A DNA stretch of 64,000 nt from Prinia subflava (lineage: Eukaryota; Chordata; Aves; Passeriformes; Cisticolidae), in contig NW_026960607.1 of NCBI RefSeq assembly GCF_021018805.1, positions 2,792,501-2,856,500 of the forward strand, written 5' to 3'. Positions 11,553-20,290 of this stretch are shown piece by piece (positions within the stretch are counted from its first letter, which is position 1; each line of letters opens with the position of its first letter). The notes beneath the pieces are model-generated. The model did not search any database. It was not told the origin of the DNA and saw only the letters and a program-made list of their open reading frames with translations. The translations under genes and the position numbers were made by a program.

Positions 11553-11590
11553 CTTAAAGGACTTAAAGGACTTAAAGGACTTAAAGGACT
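11553..11590 (+). repeat. 9-bp tandem repeat (cttaaagga)x4
   Basis: Four perfect 9-bp units from 11553 to 11588, followed by two bases of a fifth. Confidence 0.95.
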
Positions 11591-11699
11591 ACTTCCACAC
11601 CATAATCAAAAAACATTAAATATCAAAAGTTAGCAATAAATGCAGAGAGCATAACTAACTCTTTGAGTAAACTAGAAAGTGAATATTTGCATATAGTGA
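11591..11699. other. Short AT-rich spacer
   Basis: No feature recognised. Confidence 0.5.
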
Positions 11700-12052
11700 A
11701 CGCATTCAGAGCAGACTTCCAATACTTAAGGAGGGCCCACAAGAAAGCTGGTGAAGGCCTTTTAACATGGGCATGTAGTGATAGGACAAGGAATGGCTGT
11801 AAACTGGCTCAGAGTAGATATGGGAAAGAATTTCTTTATTGTAGGTGTGGTGAGGCACTGGAACTGTGAAGCTGTTGCCCAGTGAAGGTGTGGGTGTCCT
11901 ATCCCTGGAAATGTTCAAAGCCAGGTTGGATGGGGCTCTGAGCAACCTGGTCTAGTGGAAGGTGCCCCTGCCCATAGCAGGGGGTTGAAACAAAATGATC
12001 ATTATGGTCCCTTCCAGCCCAACCCATTCTACAAGTCTATGATTCTATGATC
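11700..12052 (+). repeat. CR1 LINE 3' end
   Basis: Contains the CR1 tail landmarks ccaggttggatggggct, caacctggtctagtggaagg and the duplicated terminal 'gattctatgat'. It is 5'-truncated and non-coding. Confidence 0.9.
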
Positions 12053-13321
12053 ATAAATACAAAAGAAAAGATGGGTGTTGTTGTTTTTTGCATAATAATT
12101 TCTATAGACTCAGGCATTCCTTCATGCACCACCTCAGATTCTGTATTCGCTGAAAACAAACCCTAAATTATAAGCTTGCTCTTTGAATTTTGTATGGATA
12201 CCAAATGCTTTAAAAAGAATTTTCTGATATTGCAGTGCAGGATCATCTTTGTCCCTGTTCGTGAGTTTTCTATACTTGATATTTTTTCTCTTTAAGTAAA
12301 TCTAAATGTCACTGGTGTGTCACAGGCCACATAACTTTAAGGGCCAAGAGTCTAAGTTTAGGCTCCAGTGCAAGAGTCTCCATGGTACATCCTCCCACAG
12401 TTCAGCTTTATTAAGTATCCAGTCATGCCAGGAGTTGCTTCCTTTCAGTGTCTGTAGGAATCATTACTGGGAAAAACCAGAGAATGTGAGGTTGTAGTGG
12501 TGATTGTCAGGAAGGTGATGGAAGGTGCATGGGCTGATCTCCTTTTGGTCAGAAAATCAGGAAGGTGAGAAGAACCATAAGATCCTTGTCAACCCCAAAA
12601 TTATGTCTCAGCATATCAGGCATAATGGCTCTGTTTGGACAGTTCTTCTGACTGACTGCATCACCCCAGGGATGCTACTGCCCTTTATACTCCAGCCTTC
12701 TACCCTAACAAAGGGAGAAACTACTGCAGTAATTCTTTCCAGAAAAAAAAACAAACCCTCAAATATTTTTCATGGCCCTAAATTGATCTAAAGATGAGAA
12801 AATTCAGCCTCCTTTGTCTTAGTGTCTCTGAGTACCTCTTTTATTGCATATGCAGCAAGACAGTAGGGGGATTAATTAATGTTAAATGGAAAGAGCAGAA
12901 TTAATCTCAAAATACCTTACTTAGTTTTATTTCTCAAAATCAAAAATCCATTAGGGAACAGATATTGGTAGATTCAGAGTTCAAAATGTGCATAATATGA
13001 AAAATACCTTTAATTTTTATGGCAGTGGCTATTAGCAAAGTATGAGACATGGCAACACACAATGGGAAGGCTGATGACATGTCATACATTGGGCATCATC
13101 AACTGAAAGGAATGACTGATGCCTTTTCAAAACTCTCAGCTGTTGTCTTTGAGGATTTTATCTTCCAAAGAAGGAAGGTGAAAGTATTCCTGTACCTGAG
13201 GAGGGAAAGACAGGAGTGGAAGGGACAGCCAAGGTCAGAAATTCTAGATCAAACCACTCAACTTCAATATCTAAAAATATTCAGAGTATTTGCAAGCACC
13301 TGGATGGTCGCAAAGAAACCA
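12053..13321. other. AT-rich intergenic sequence
   Basis: No gene or repeat recognised. The frame at 13049-13348 has no known domain. Confidence 0.5.
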
Positions 13322-13398
13322 GGCTATTGCAGCCATGAGGCCTGGTAGGCCTCTCTGGCGGTCAGTCGCCTAAGGGCAGAAATGCCTAGTCATGGTGA
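13322..13398 (+). repeat. Left fragment of the LTR interrupted by the ERVL provirus
   Basis: This short GC-richer segment ends in the target-site copy GGTGA (13394-13398). Sequence just beyond the provirus (from 19858) continues as an LTR with a TATA box and poly(A) signal, so this segment is likely the upstream part of the same older LTR. Its outer boundary is uncertain. Confidence 0.4.
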
Positions 13399-13937
13399 TG
13401 TCCTGGTTTAGGACAAATTAGGGGAAAATCTCCACAACTCCCTCCCCCACCACCATGTTCGGGAGGAATTTCCTCAGAGGAAAAGTGGAAAAAACTTGTT
13501 TATTAAGAAACAACAAAAAAACCCCACTCCCCAACACAAGAAAAACAGTCCGAGATGACAACAAGTGTTTTCACCAGTCCAAGAGAGGGTGAGCAGTCTC
13601 TGCTGGGGAGGGTGCCAAAGCTTCTCTCAGGTGCAGACTCTGGGGGGGGGGTCCCTTGACTTTCCCGAATCGGGGCCCGAAGCAGGTCCGATGTCTTCAG
13701 GGAAGGGGAGGAAGGAAAGAAGGGGAAACACAAAAGCAGAAAAATGGCAAAAAGCAAGCAAAAAAGCAGAAAGCAAGAGAGCAAAGCCAGCAAAGCGAGC
13801 CTAAGCTAGCAGCAAGCAAGCCAAAAGCAAGCAGCCGGGGGAGGGGCTCGGCTATAGACAAAACAAACTGAGAACATGGGAACAGAAACACACGATTTGG
13901 GATACAAAGCATGAAAATGTCCTGTCACCCCAGGACA
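13399..13937 (-). repeat. 3' LTR of the ERVL provirus
   Basis: 539 bp with short inverted ends (TGTCCTGG and CCAGGACA). AATAAA on the minus strand lies at 13499-13504. About 99 percent identical to the 5' LTR. Confidence 0.93.
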
Positions 13938-13953
13938 TTCCACCCCTTATCCC
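13938..13953 (-). promoter_or_regulatory. Polypurine tract of the ERVL provirus
   Basis: On the minus strand a purine-rich run, with GGGG and GG blocks and a terminal AA, abuts the TG of the 3' LTR. The terminal AA matches the two extra bases retained at the outer end of the 5' LTR. Confidence 0.75.
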
Positions 13954-14096
13954 ATATCGTGAACATGTTACTGAACACAATGAAAAAACTTTCTTCTCAC
14001 TTGCTCAGACCTTTGACACTTTCACGTTTCCTTCTGTCTCATATCTGTATGATCTAACGTACAGATAATGGTGGTAACGCTCAGCAAACAATGATA

Positions 14097-14870
14097 TCAT
14101 CCTACAATCAGATCTCCCTGAGGTACACAAAGGGTTGTCCCATCTTTCTGCATTATCCACCAGGTATATCCTGGTCCTTGAGCAAAGACAATCCCATGAA
14201 TGGGTTTGCCTGTACTCAAGGCAGGATTAATCCATACTGTCTTCCCCAACAAACCTCTGACATGGGCCACTGGGACTTTATCTACTATATTAAGGGGCTC
14301 AGACTGGGCAGGACCTGCTCGGTTGGTGGAACCTCGAGTGTTAACTAACCAGGTGGCTCTTGCTAAATGCTGCTCCCAGTTCTTGAAAGACCCCCCACCC
14401 AGTGCTTTCAAAGTGGTTTTTAACAATCCATTGTACCTCTCCACTTTGCCTGCAGCTGGTGCATGGTAGGGGATGTGGTACACCCACTCGATGCCATGTT
14501 CCCTAGCCCAGGTGTTAATAAGATTATTTTTAAAATGAGTCTCATTGTCTGACTCAATCCTCTCAGGAGTACCATGCCTCCAAAGGACCTGCTTTTCAAG
14601 GCCCAGGATGGTGTTGCGGGCTGTAGCATGAGACACGGGGTAGGTTTCCAACCATCCCGTAGTGGCTTCTACCATGGTTAGTACATGGCGCTTGCCTTGG
14701 CGGGTTTGAGGCAGCGTGATGTAATCAATCTGCCAAGCCTCCCCATACTTGTACTTGGACCACCGCCCCCCATACCAGAGGGGCTTCACCTGCTTAGCCT
14801 GTTTAATGGCAGCACATGTCTCACAGTCATGAATAACCTGAGAAATGCTATCCATGGTTAGATCCACCCC
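14097..14870 (-). pseudogene. pol: ERVL integrase
   Basis: Integrase inserts retroviral DNA into the host genome. From 14867 to 14097 the frame shows CETC, the second half of the HHCC zinc site, then a D,D35E catalytic core: Asp48 in WQID, Asp107 in ESDNE and Glu143 in KVERYNG, with 35 residues between the last two. A C-terminal domain with Trp-rich segments follows. The first zinc-site histidines lie upstream, across an in-frame TGA just after 14870 that separates this part from RNase H. The catalytic residues are all present, but translation from gag or pol would end before reaching them. No env gene follows. Confidence 0.88.
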
Positions 14871-15847
14871 TCAGTCTCGTGCCCACTTATAGGTGGCATC
14901 TCTACCCTGGTGGCCTGAGGCATCATGGGCCCATCGTGCTAGGAACAGCTCTCCTTTGTGCTCCCAGTCAAGATCTATCTTCAACTCCCCTATCTTTGCA
15001 GCCTGATCTACCTGCTGATTGTTCTGCTGCTCCTCATTAGCTCTGCTTCTAGGGACATGGGCATCTACATGGCGAACCTTCACAGGTAGTTTCTCTAACC
15101 GGGTAGCGATGTCTTTCCATTCTTCAGCAGCCCAAATTGGTTTTCCTCTGTGCTGCCAGTTCGCCTCCTTCCATCTCTTCAGCCATCCCCACAGAGCATT
15201 AGCTACCATCCAGGAATCAGTATAAAGTTTTGGCCACTTCTCTGCTTCAGCAATGTCCAGGGCCAACTGAACGGCTTTGAGCTCCGCGAGTTGACTCGAT
15301 CCACCTTCTCCTTTGATAGCTTGTGCAACTTGTCGTGTGGGGCTCCATACGGCTGCTTTCCACTTGCGGTTCATCCCCACAAGGCGACAGGAACCATCAG
15401 TAAAAAGAGCGTAGCGTGTGTCTTCTGGCGGCAGTTTGGTGGAGCTTCTTTGGCACGGGTCACTTGCTCTTCTCCCTCTTCACCAGTGAGACTGAATCTT
15501 TCACCCTCAGGCCAATTTGTAATTACCTCCAAAATCCCAGGACGATTTAGTTTCCCAATTTGGGCGGGCTGTGTAATGAGGGCAATCCACTTGCTCCATG
15601 TAGCATTGGTGGCATGGTGGGTGGAGGGAACCTTTCCTCTAAACATCCACCCCAGCACGGGTAGTCGAGGTGCCAGGAAGAGTTGTACCTCGGTACCAAT
15701 CACCTCTGAAGCAGCTTGGACTCCTTCATACGCGACCAAGATTTCTTTCTCTGTTGGGGTGTAGTTGGCTTCAGACCCTCTGTAGCTCCGACTCCAGAAT
15801 CCCAGTGGTTGGCCTCGGGTCTCACCAGGCACCTTTTGCCAAAGGCT
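14871..15847 (-). pseudogene. pol: ERVL connection/RNase H region, frameshifted
   Basis: RNase H degrades the RNA strand of RNA:DNA hybrids during reverse transcription. The upstream part (15832-15371) carries the RT connection, then changes frame: the first catalytic segment (TDGS type) is readable only in the other frame at about 15400. The downstream frame (15380-14871) carries the Glu segment (QLAELKAVQLAL), the second Asp segment (LYTDSWMVANAL), the basic-helix region and the DAH motif, and ends with the integrase histidines. A one-base change in the short A run near 15435 fits the frameshift. A TAG at 15848 cuts it off from RT, and a TGA at about 14871 from integrase. Confidence 0.82.
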
Positions 15848-17260
15848 CTAGGACAGGCCTTGGTTCCCAGCTGCAGAGTAGAGCACCTTCTTCACCTCTG
15901 GTCTTGTCCTGACTGGGCCAAGGGCTACCGCATGAGCGATCTCCTGCTTGATCTGGGCAAAGGCTTGCTGCTGTTCAGGGCCCCAATAGAAATCGTTCTT
16001 CTTACAGGTAACCAAGTAAAGAGGGCTCACAATCTGACTATATTCAGGAATTTGCATCCTCCAGAAACCTATAGCACCTAAGAAAGCTTGTGTTTCCTTC
16101 TTGTTGGTTGGTGGGGACATAGCTGTGATTTTGTTGATGACATCAGTAGGAATCTGGCGCCGTCCATCTTGCCACTTCACTCCCAGGAACTGGATCTCCC
16201 GAGCAGGTCCCTTAACTTTACTTTTCTTAATGGCAAAGCCAGCTTCCAGGAGAATTTGGATGATTTTCTCTCCTTTCTCAAACACTTCTGCTGCTGTGTT
16301 TCCCCACACAATGATGTCATCAATGTATTGTAAATGTTCTGGAGCCTCACCCTTTTCTAGCGTAGTCTGGATCAGTCCATGACAGATGGTAGGACTGTGC
16401 TTCCACCCCTGGGGCAGTCGGTTCCAGGTGTACTGCACGCCCCTCCAGGTGAAAGCAAACTGAGGCCTGCATTCTGCAGCCAGAGGAATGGAGAAAAACG
16501 CATTAGCGATGTCGATTGTGGCATACCACTTCGCTGCCTTGGACTCCAGCTCGTACTGGAGTTCCAGCATGTCCGGCACAGCAGCGCTCAGTGGTGGAGT
16601 CACTTCATTCAAAGCACGGTAATCCACGGTCAGTCTCCATTCTCCTTCAGATTTACGCACAGGCCAGATGGGACTGTTGAAGGGTGAGTGGGTTTTACTA
16701 ACCACCCCTTGGCTCTCTAACTCTCGAATCATCTTGTGAATGGGGATCACAGCATCTCGATTCATTCGATACTGCCGGCGATGCACTGTCGAGGTGGTAA
16801 CAGGTACTCGTTGCTCTTCTACCTTCAGGAGTCCTACTGCAGATGGGTTCTCTGACAGTCCAGGCAAGGTGTTCAATTTCTTAATGCCCTCTGCCTCCAC
16901 GGCAGCTGTTCCAAAAGCCCATCTGAACCCCTTAGGGTCTTTGTAATAGCCATTCCTGAGATAGTCTATGCCCAGAATGCTCGGAGCCTCTGGGCCAGTC
17001 ACAATCAGATGTTCCTGCCACTCCTTCCCGGTCAGGCTCACCTTGGCTTCCAACAGGGTCAATTCTTGTGATCCCCCTGTCACACCGGCAATGGAAATAG
17101 GTTCTGTTCCCACATGTTCTGATGGCATTAGGGTACACTGAGAACCGGTATCAACCAAAGCTTTATATTTCTGTGGCTCTGATGTGCCAGGCCATAGAAC
17201 CCATACTGTCCAAAAGACTCGGTTTTCCCTAACCTCTACCTGGCTAGAGGCAGGGCCCCT
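15848..17260 (-). CDS. pol: ERVL protease and reverse transcriptase
   Basis: This open frame follows the gag stop without a frame change, so it would be made by readthrough of the TAG at 17261-17263; no start codon of its own is needed. An aspartic protease signature DTGS lies at about 17152-17141. RT follows, with LTVDYRALN, the first catalytic Asp in ATIDIANAFF, LPQGWKHSPT and the YIDD active site at 16327-16316. The YIDD and HSPTICHGL pattern is the ERVL (class III, spumavirus-related) type. The frame stops at a TAG (15848-15850) in the RT connection. Protease and RT look intact up to that point. Confidence 0.9.
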   Translation of the reverse strand, partial: RGPASSQVEVRENRVFWTVWVLWPGTSEPQKYKALVDTGSQCTLMPSEHVGTEPISIAGVTGGSQELTLLEAKVSLTGKEWQEHLIVTGPEAPSILGIDYLRNGYYKDPKGFRWAFGTAAVEAEGIKKLNTLPGLSENPSAVGLLKVEEQRVPVTTSTVHRRQYRMNRDAVIPIHKMIRELESQGVVSKTHSPFNSPIWPVRKSEGEWRLTVDYRALNEVTPPLSAAVPDMLELQYELESKAAKWYATIDIANAFFSIPLAAECRPQFAFTWRGVQYTWNRLPQGWKHSPTICHGLIQTTLEKGEAPEHLQYIDDIIVWGNTAAEVFEKGEKIIQILLEAGFAIKKSKVKGPAREIQFLGVKWQDGRRQIPTDVINKITAMSPPTNKKETQAFLGAIGFWRMQIPEYSQIVSPLYLVTCKKNDFYWGPEQQQAFAQIKQEIAHAVALGPVRTRPEVKKVLYSAAGNQGLS

Positions 17261-19210
17261 CTAAGCCTGGTTATCCTTCTTTCCTGAGACATATGTCTTG
17301 GAGGTTCTTTCAAGGGGATCGGACAAGTCATTGTCATCATTATGCCTGACAGTTCGACTACGGGCAACTGGAGCTGCTTCCCTTTTCTTACCTTCCTTCA
17401 ATTCACGCACCCGTTGTGCCAGAGCAGCAGTAGGCTTCCCATCCCATCTCATGTTTTCTCCAGACTCACGTAGGAAGAACCACAACTCAGCTCGTGGGGT
17501 GTACCTTCTCTCCCCAACAAGGGAACGTCTGCGTTGGATACTAGGGCCTCTAATTTGTACAGCTGAGATTTGGAGGAGGTCCTCCTTAATCTCTTCCCTG
17601 AGTTTCTTACGACTTTCCTCTATTTTGTCTTCTAATTTCTGCAGTCGTGTTTCCACAGCTGCAATTCTGGCATGAGTCGGGCCATGTACAGCATCTGCAT
17701 ATGCCCGAAGCTTCTTTGCCATATCGAGCACAGTCTCATATACCTCATCCCGCTTCATTATTGCTAGAGCAGAAGTGTATTCAGGTGGCCCAAGGCGCAC
17801 AAGTTTCCTCCACATTACAGGTGTGCACGGTACAAAGTCCGGATTCCTAGTTGTTATGTCATCTGAAAAAATGATCTCTACCACTGCCATCTTCCTCAGC
17901 CGTTGGATCCCCTGTTCTATGGTCTTCCACCGTGTCTGCTGAATATAGAGGTCATCTGCACACAGGTATCTTTGTGCTACGCTGTCCAGGACCCGTTCCC
18001 AGAGGCTGTGAGGGCTAGCCCTCCTCATCATGCCTTGGTCGATGACAGGATCATGTGACAGGGATCCTAAATGCCTCGCTTCAGTGCCATCCAGAATGGT
18101 AGCCTCCCCTGCCGCATCCCAAAGGTGGACTAGCCAACTAATTATAGATTCATCGGGCTGTCGCCTATAATCCTTTCTTAGGCCTCGAAGGTCCTTCAGG
18201 GAGAAGGAATCAATATTTGCTCCAGAATCTGTGCCACTTGGTGTGGTCTCTGATGTTGGTGATGGTCCTTCTCTTGGATCATCATCATCCTCCACCCTTC
18301 GGTCAGTCTTGCTTTTGCCCTTTCCACCTCTTGTATTTGCAGCAGCAGCCATTGGTTTAGGCTTACTCTCTGGTTTAACTACTGGCCTGGAGCCTGGGAT
18401 GTTTGCTGCAGCCTGAGTGAATGGGACAGTAACTAATTTATCTCCCTGTTCCCTTTCCTCTATCTGCTGCCCTACAGTATCTAGCAGGGTGCGATAAGCA
18501 TGTGCCAGGGCCCAGCTCACTGCAATGATCCTTTCCTCCTTAGTGTTACCATGGCACCTCTCTTTCAGATACTTTACCACTTCAGCTGGGTTCTGAATTT
18601 GTTCAGATGGAAAGTCCCAGACTATAGGATCAGAAAACTCCTTTAAAATTTGGCCCATATCCTCCCATTTCCCACACCACTCAGAATTCTTCACCCTTGG
18701 TTTTGCTCCTAAATCAGGAGTCTCACCAGCCCCTCTAGAAATCTCAGCCTTCATCTTATATAAACTGCAGACAGTATAAAGAAAGCTTACTAAATTGAAT
18801 GCCAGAAAGATGGTGTCCTTGGCGGTCAGGGAGAACCAAACATTTTCTAATAGAGATGTAAACAATTCGGAGGAGAAGAAGGAAAGCAAAGGCTGAAAAG
18901 CCTCCTCCCCTGCTTCTCCCCTAACAAACTGAGTACACAGCCGCAACCATGAACCATCCATTCCTGGAACCGATAACAACATTTTTATAAACCTCTTGCA
19001 AATCATCACAACCAAGCCCAGCCCGATAAATATTCTGGTTAGTGTCCCTCTGCTGCAAAAGCTACCCATTAGGGACAATACCGGAGCTATTTCTGGATAA
19101 GAAAATAAACCTAGGGACCACAAAGGTATTAAAACTTCAAAGAACCCTAATGACCAGAAATAGAGGCAGGCTTTCACTCCAAATGACATTATAACTTCAA
19201 AAAGAGACAT
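17261..19210 (-). CDS. gag: ERVL gag with hydrophobic N-terminal region
   Basis: The first ATG in the long open frame is at 19210, giving 649 residues; the frame itself opens in the primer site, where only a TTG is available. The first 150 or so residues contain four or five strongly hydrophobic stretches that look membrane-spanning. An ATG at about residue 153 (MKAEIS) begins soluble, helical sequence with Trp and charged residues as in capsid-like Gag. Near the C-terminus a heptad-like Glu/Lys/Leu segment suggests a coiled coil. There is no CCHC zinc knuckle, but the tail is Arg/Lys-rich. It ends at TAG 17261-17263, followed in frame by protease. Gag would form the particle shell. The real start may be the downstream ATG. 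Confidence 0.8.
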   Translation of the reverse strand: MSLFEVIMSFGVKACLYFWSLGFFEVLIPLWSLGLFSYPEIAPVLSLMGSFCSRGTLTRIFIGLGLVVMICKRFIKMLLSVPGMDGSWLRLCTQFVRGEAGEEAFQPLLSFFSSELFTSLLENVWFSLTAKDTIFLAFNLVSFLYTVCSLYKMKAEISRGAGETPDLGAKPRVKNSEWCGKWEDMGQILKEFSDPIVWDFPSEQIQNPAEVVKYLKERCHGNTKEERIIAVSWALAHAYRTLLDTVGQQIEEREQGDKLVTVPFTQAAANIPGSRPVVKPESKPKPMAAAANTRGGKGKSKTDRRVEDDDDPREGPSPTSETTPSGTDSGANIDSFSLKDLRGLRKDYRRQPDESIISWLVHLWDAAGEATILDGTEARHLGSLSHDPVIDQGMMRRASPHSLWERVLDSVAQRYLCADDLYIQQTRWKTIEQGIQRLRKMAVVEIIFSDDITTRNPDFVPCTPVMWRKLVRLGPPEYTSALAIMKRDEVYETVLDMAKKLRAYADAVHGPTHARIAAVETRLQKLEDKIEESRKKLREEIKEDLLQISAVQIRGPSIQRRRSLVGERRYTPRAELWFFLRESGENMRWDGKPTAALAQRVRELKEGKKREAAPVARSRTVRHNDDNDLSDPLERTSKTYVSGKKDNQA

Positions 19211-19284
19211 ACCAATATGCCCACAAAACAACAGAAACCAAAATATTATTAGAATAAAGTTTTTTCCACTTTGTATGGTCGATC

Positions 19285-19302
19285 CCCCCGTACGGGCCAC
19301 CA
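19285..19302 (-). promoter_or_regulatory. tRNA-Ile-like primer binding site
   Basis: On the minus strand the sequence begins TGGTGGCC and continues GTACGGGG, matching the complement of the 3' end of vertebrate tRNA-Ile(AAU) at about 16 of 18 positions by eye. It lies 8 bp inside the 5' LTR. Confidence 0.6.
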
Positions 19303-19310
19303 AAAATGTT

Positions 19311-19850
19311 TGTCCTGGTTTAGGACAAATTAGGGGAAAATCTCCACAACTCCCTCCCCCACCACCATGTTCGGGAGGAATTTCCTCAGAGGAAAAGTGG
19401 AAAAAACTTGTTTATTAAGAAACAACAAAAAAAACCCCACTCCCCAACACAAGAAAAACAGTCCGAGATGACAACAAGTGTTTTCACCAGTCCAAGAGAG
19501 GGTGAGCAGTCTCTGCTGGGGAGGGTGCCAAAGCTTCTCTCAGGTGCAGACTCTGGGGGGGTGGTCCCTTGACGTTCCCAAATCGGGGCCCGAAGCAGGT
19601 CCTATGTCTTCAGGGAAGGGGAGGAAGGAAAGAAGGGGAAAAACAAAAGCAGAAAAATGGCAAAAAGCAAGCAAAAAAGCAGAAAGCAAGAGAGCAAAGC
19701 CAGCAAAGCGAGCCTAAGCTAGCAGCAAGCAAGCCAAAAGCAAGCAGCCGGGGGAGGGGCTCGGCTATAGACAAAACAAACTGAGAACATGGGAACAGAA
19801 ACACACGATTTGGGATACAAAGCATGAAAATGTCCTGTCACCCCAGGACA
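19311..19850 (-). repeat. 5' LTR of the ERVL provirus
   Basis: 540 bp, with AATAAA (minus) at 19411-19416. Two extra bases (AA on the minus strand, 19851-19852) lie between the LTR and the GGTGA target copy. They match the bases beside the polypurine tract and look like an unprocessed viral DNA end. Confidence 0.92.
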
Positions 19851-19857
19851 TTGGTGA

Positions 19858-20290
19858 CTAGGGCAAAATAACCCTTCTCCTGCGCTCGGGCCCTCTCTTA
19901 TCTCCCTGTAAGACAATAGGTCACTTTCTACCCCGACTCATACTATTGGACCACTTCTCAAAACCTCGGTACCCTATAAAAACCCCACTTTTCCCCCAGC
20001 TCAGTAGAAGAGCTGTCCCTGGAACCCTTCACGGAAGAAGCTAATAAAGATTCATCTGTGGAACTCCATACGGCGCTTCTCCTCTCTCTCCCTGTGTCTG
20101 CCAAGGCACCTTAGCAAGCTTATGAGCTGAGAATCACTGCAAAAGAGCTGATCACTGATAAGAGCTGTATATCACTATAACTAAGCTTGCTAAGTATTGC
20201 CTGTGCCTGGGAGCTTTGCCAGAGTTGTTTGGGCAGGGGGGTACGTAGGTGCACCCCTATCCAGGAACAACCAAGGCAGCCGAGACCGAC
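19858..20290 (+). repeat. Right part of an older LTR (ERVL target)
   Basis: Plus-strand promoter architecture: a CAAT-like ctattgga at about 19953, TATAAAA at 19975-19981, and AATAAA at 20043-20048, followed by a GC-richer tail with U5 character. The ERVL provirus sits just upstream, so the U3 start lies on the other side near 13322. The exact 3' end and class are unclear. Confidence 0.6.

Larger units (their letters stand above)
13399..19852 (-). mobile_element. ERVL-like endogenous retrovirus, gag-pro-pol, no env
   Basis: Paired LTRs (13399-13937 and 19311-19850) bound a provirus read on the minus strand. The order is 5' LTR, primer site, gag, protease-RT-RNase H-integrase, polypurine tract, 3' LTR. 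Flanking GGTGA copies at 13394-13398 and 19853-19857 give a 5-bp target duplication, typical of ERVL. Only 159 bp separate the integrase end from the 3' LTR, so there is no env, also typical of ERVL. gag and pol share one frame separated by a single TAG. The pol frame is broken by two nonsense codons and one frameshift, so this copy is not replication-competent. The LTRs differ by about five substitutions and one indel over 540 bp, so insertion is fairly recent. Confidence 0.93.

Noticed and set aside
11553..11590. CRISPR-like or other regular array
   Set aside because: The 9-bp units are directly tandem with no spacers. A vertebrate background also argues against CRISPR.
19211..19303. Start of ERVL gag at the TTG in the primer site
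   Set aside because: TTG is not a normal start, and the position is the tRNA primer site. The first ATG is at 19210.
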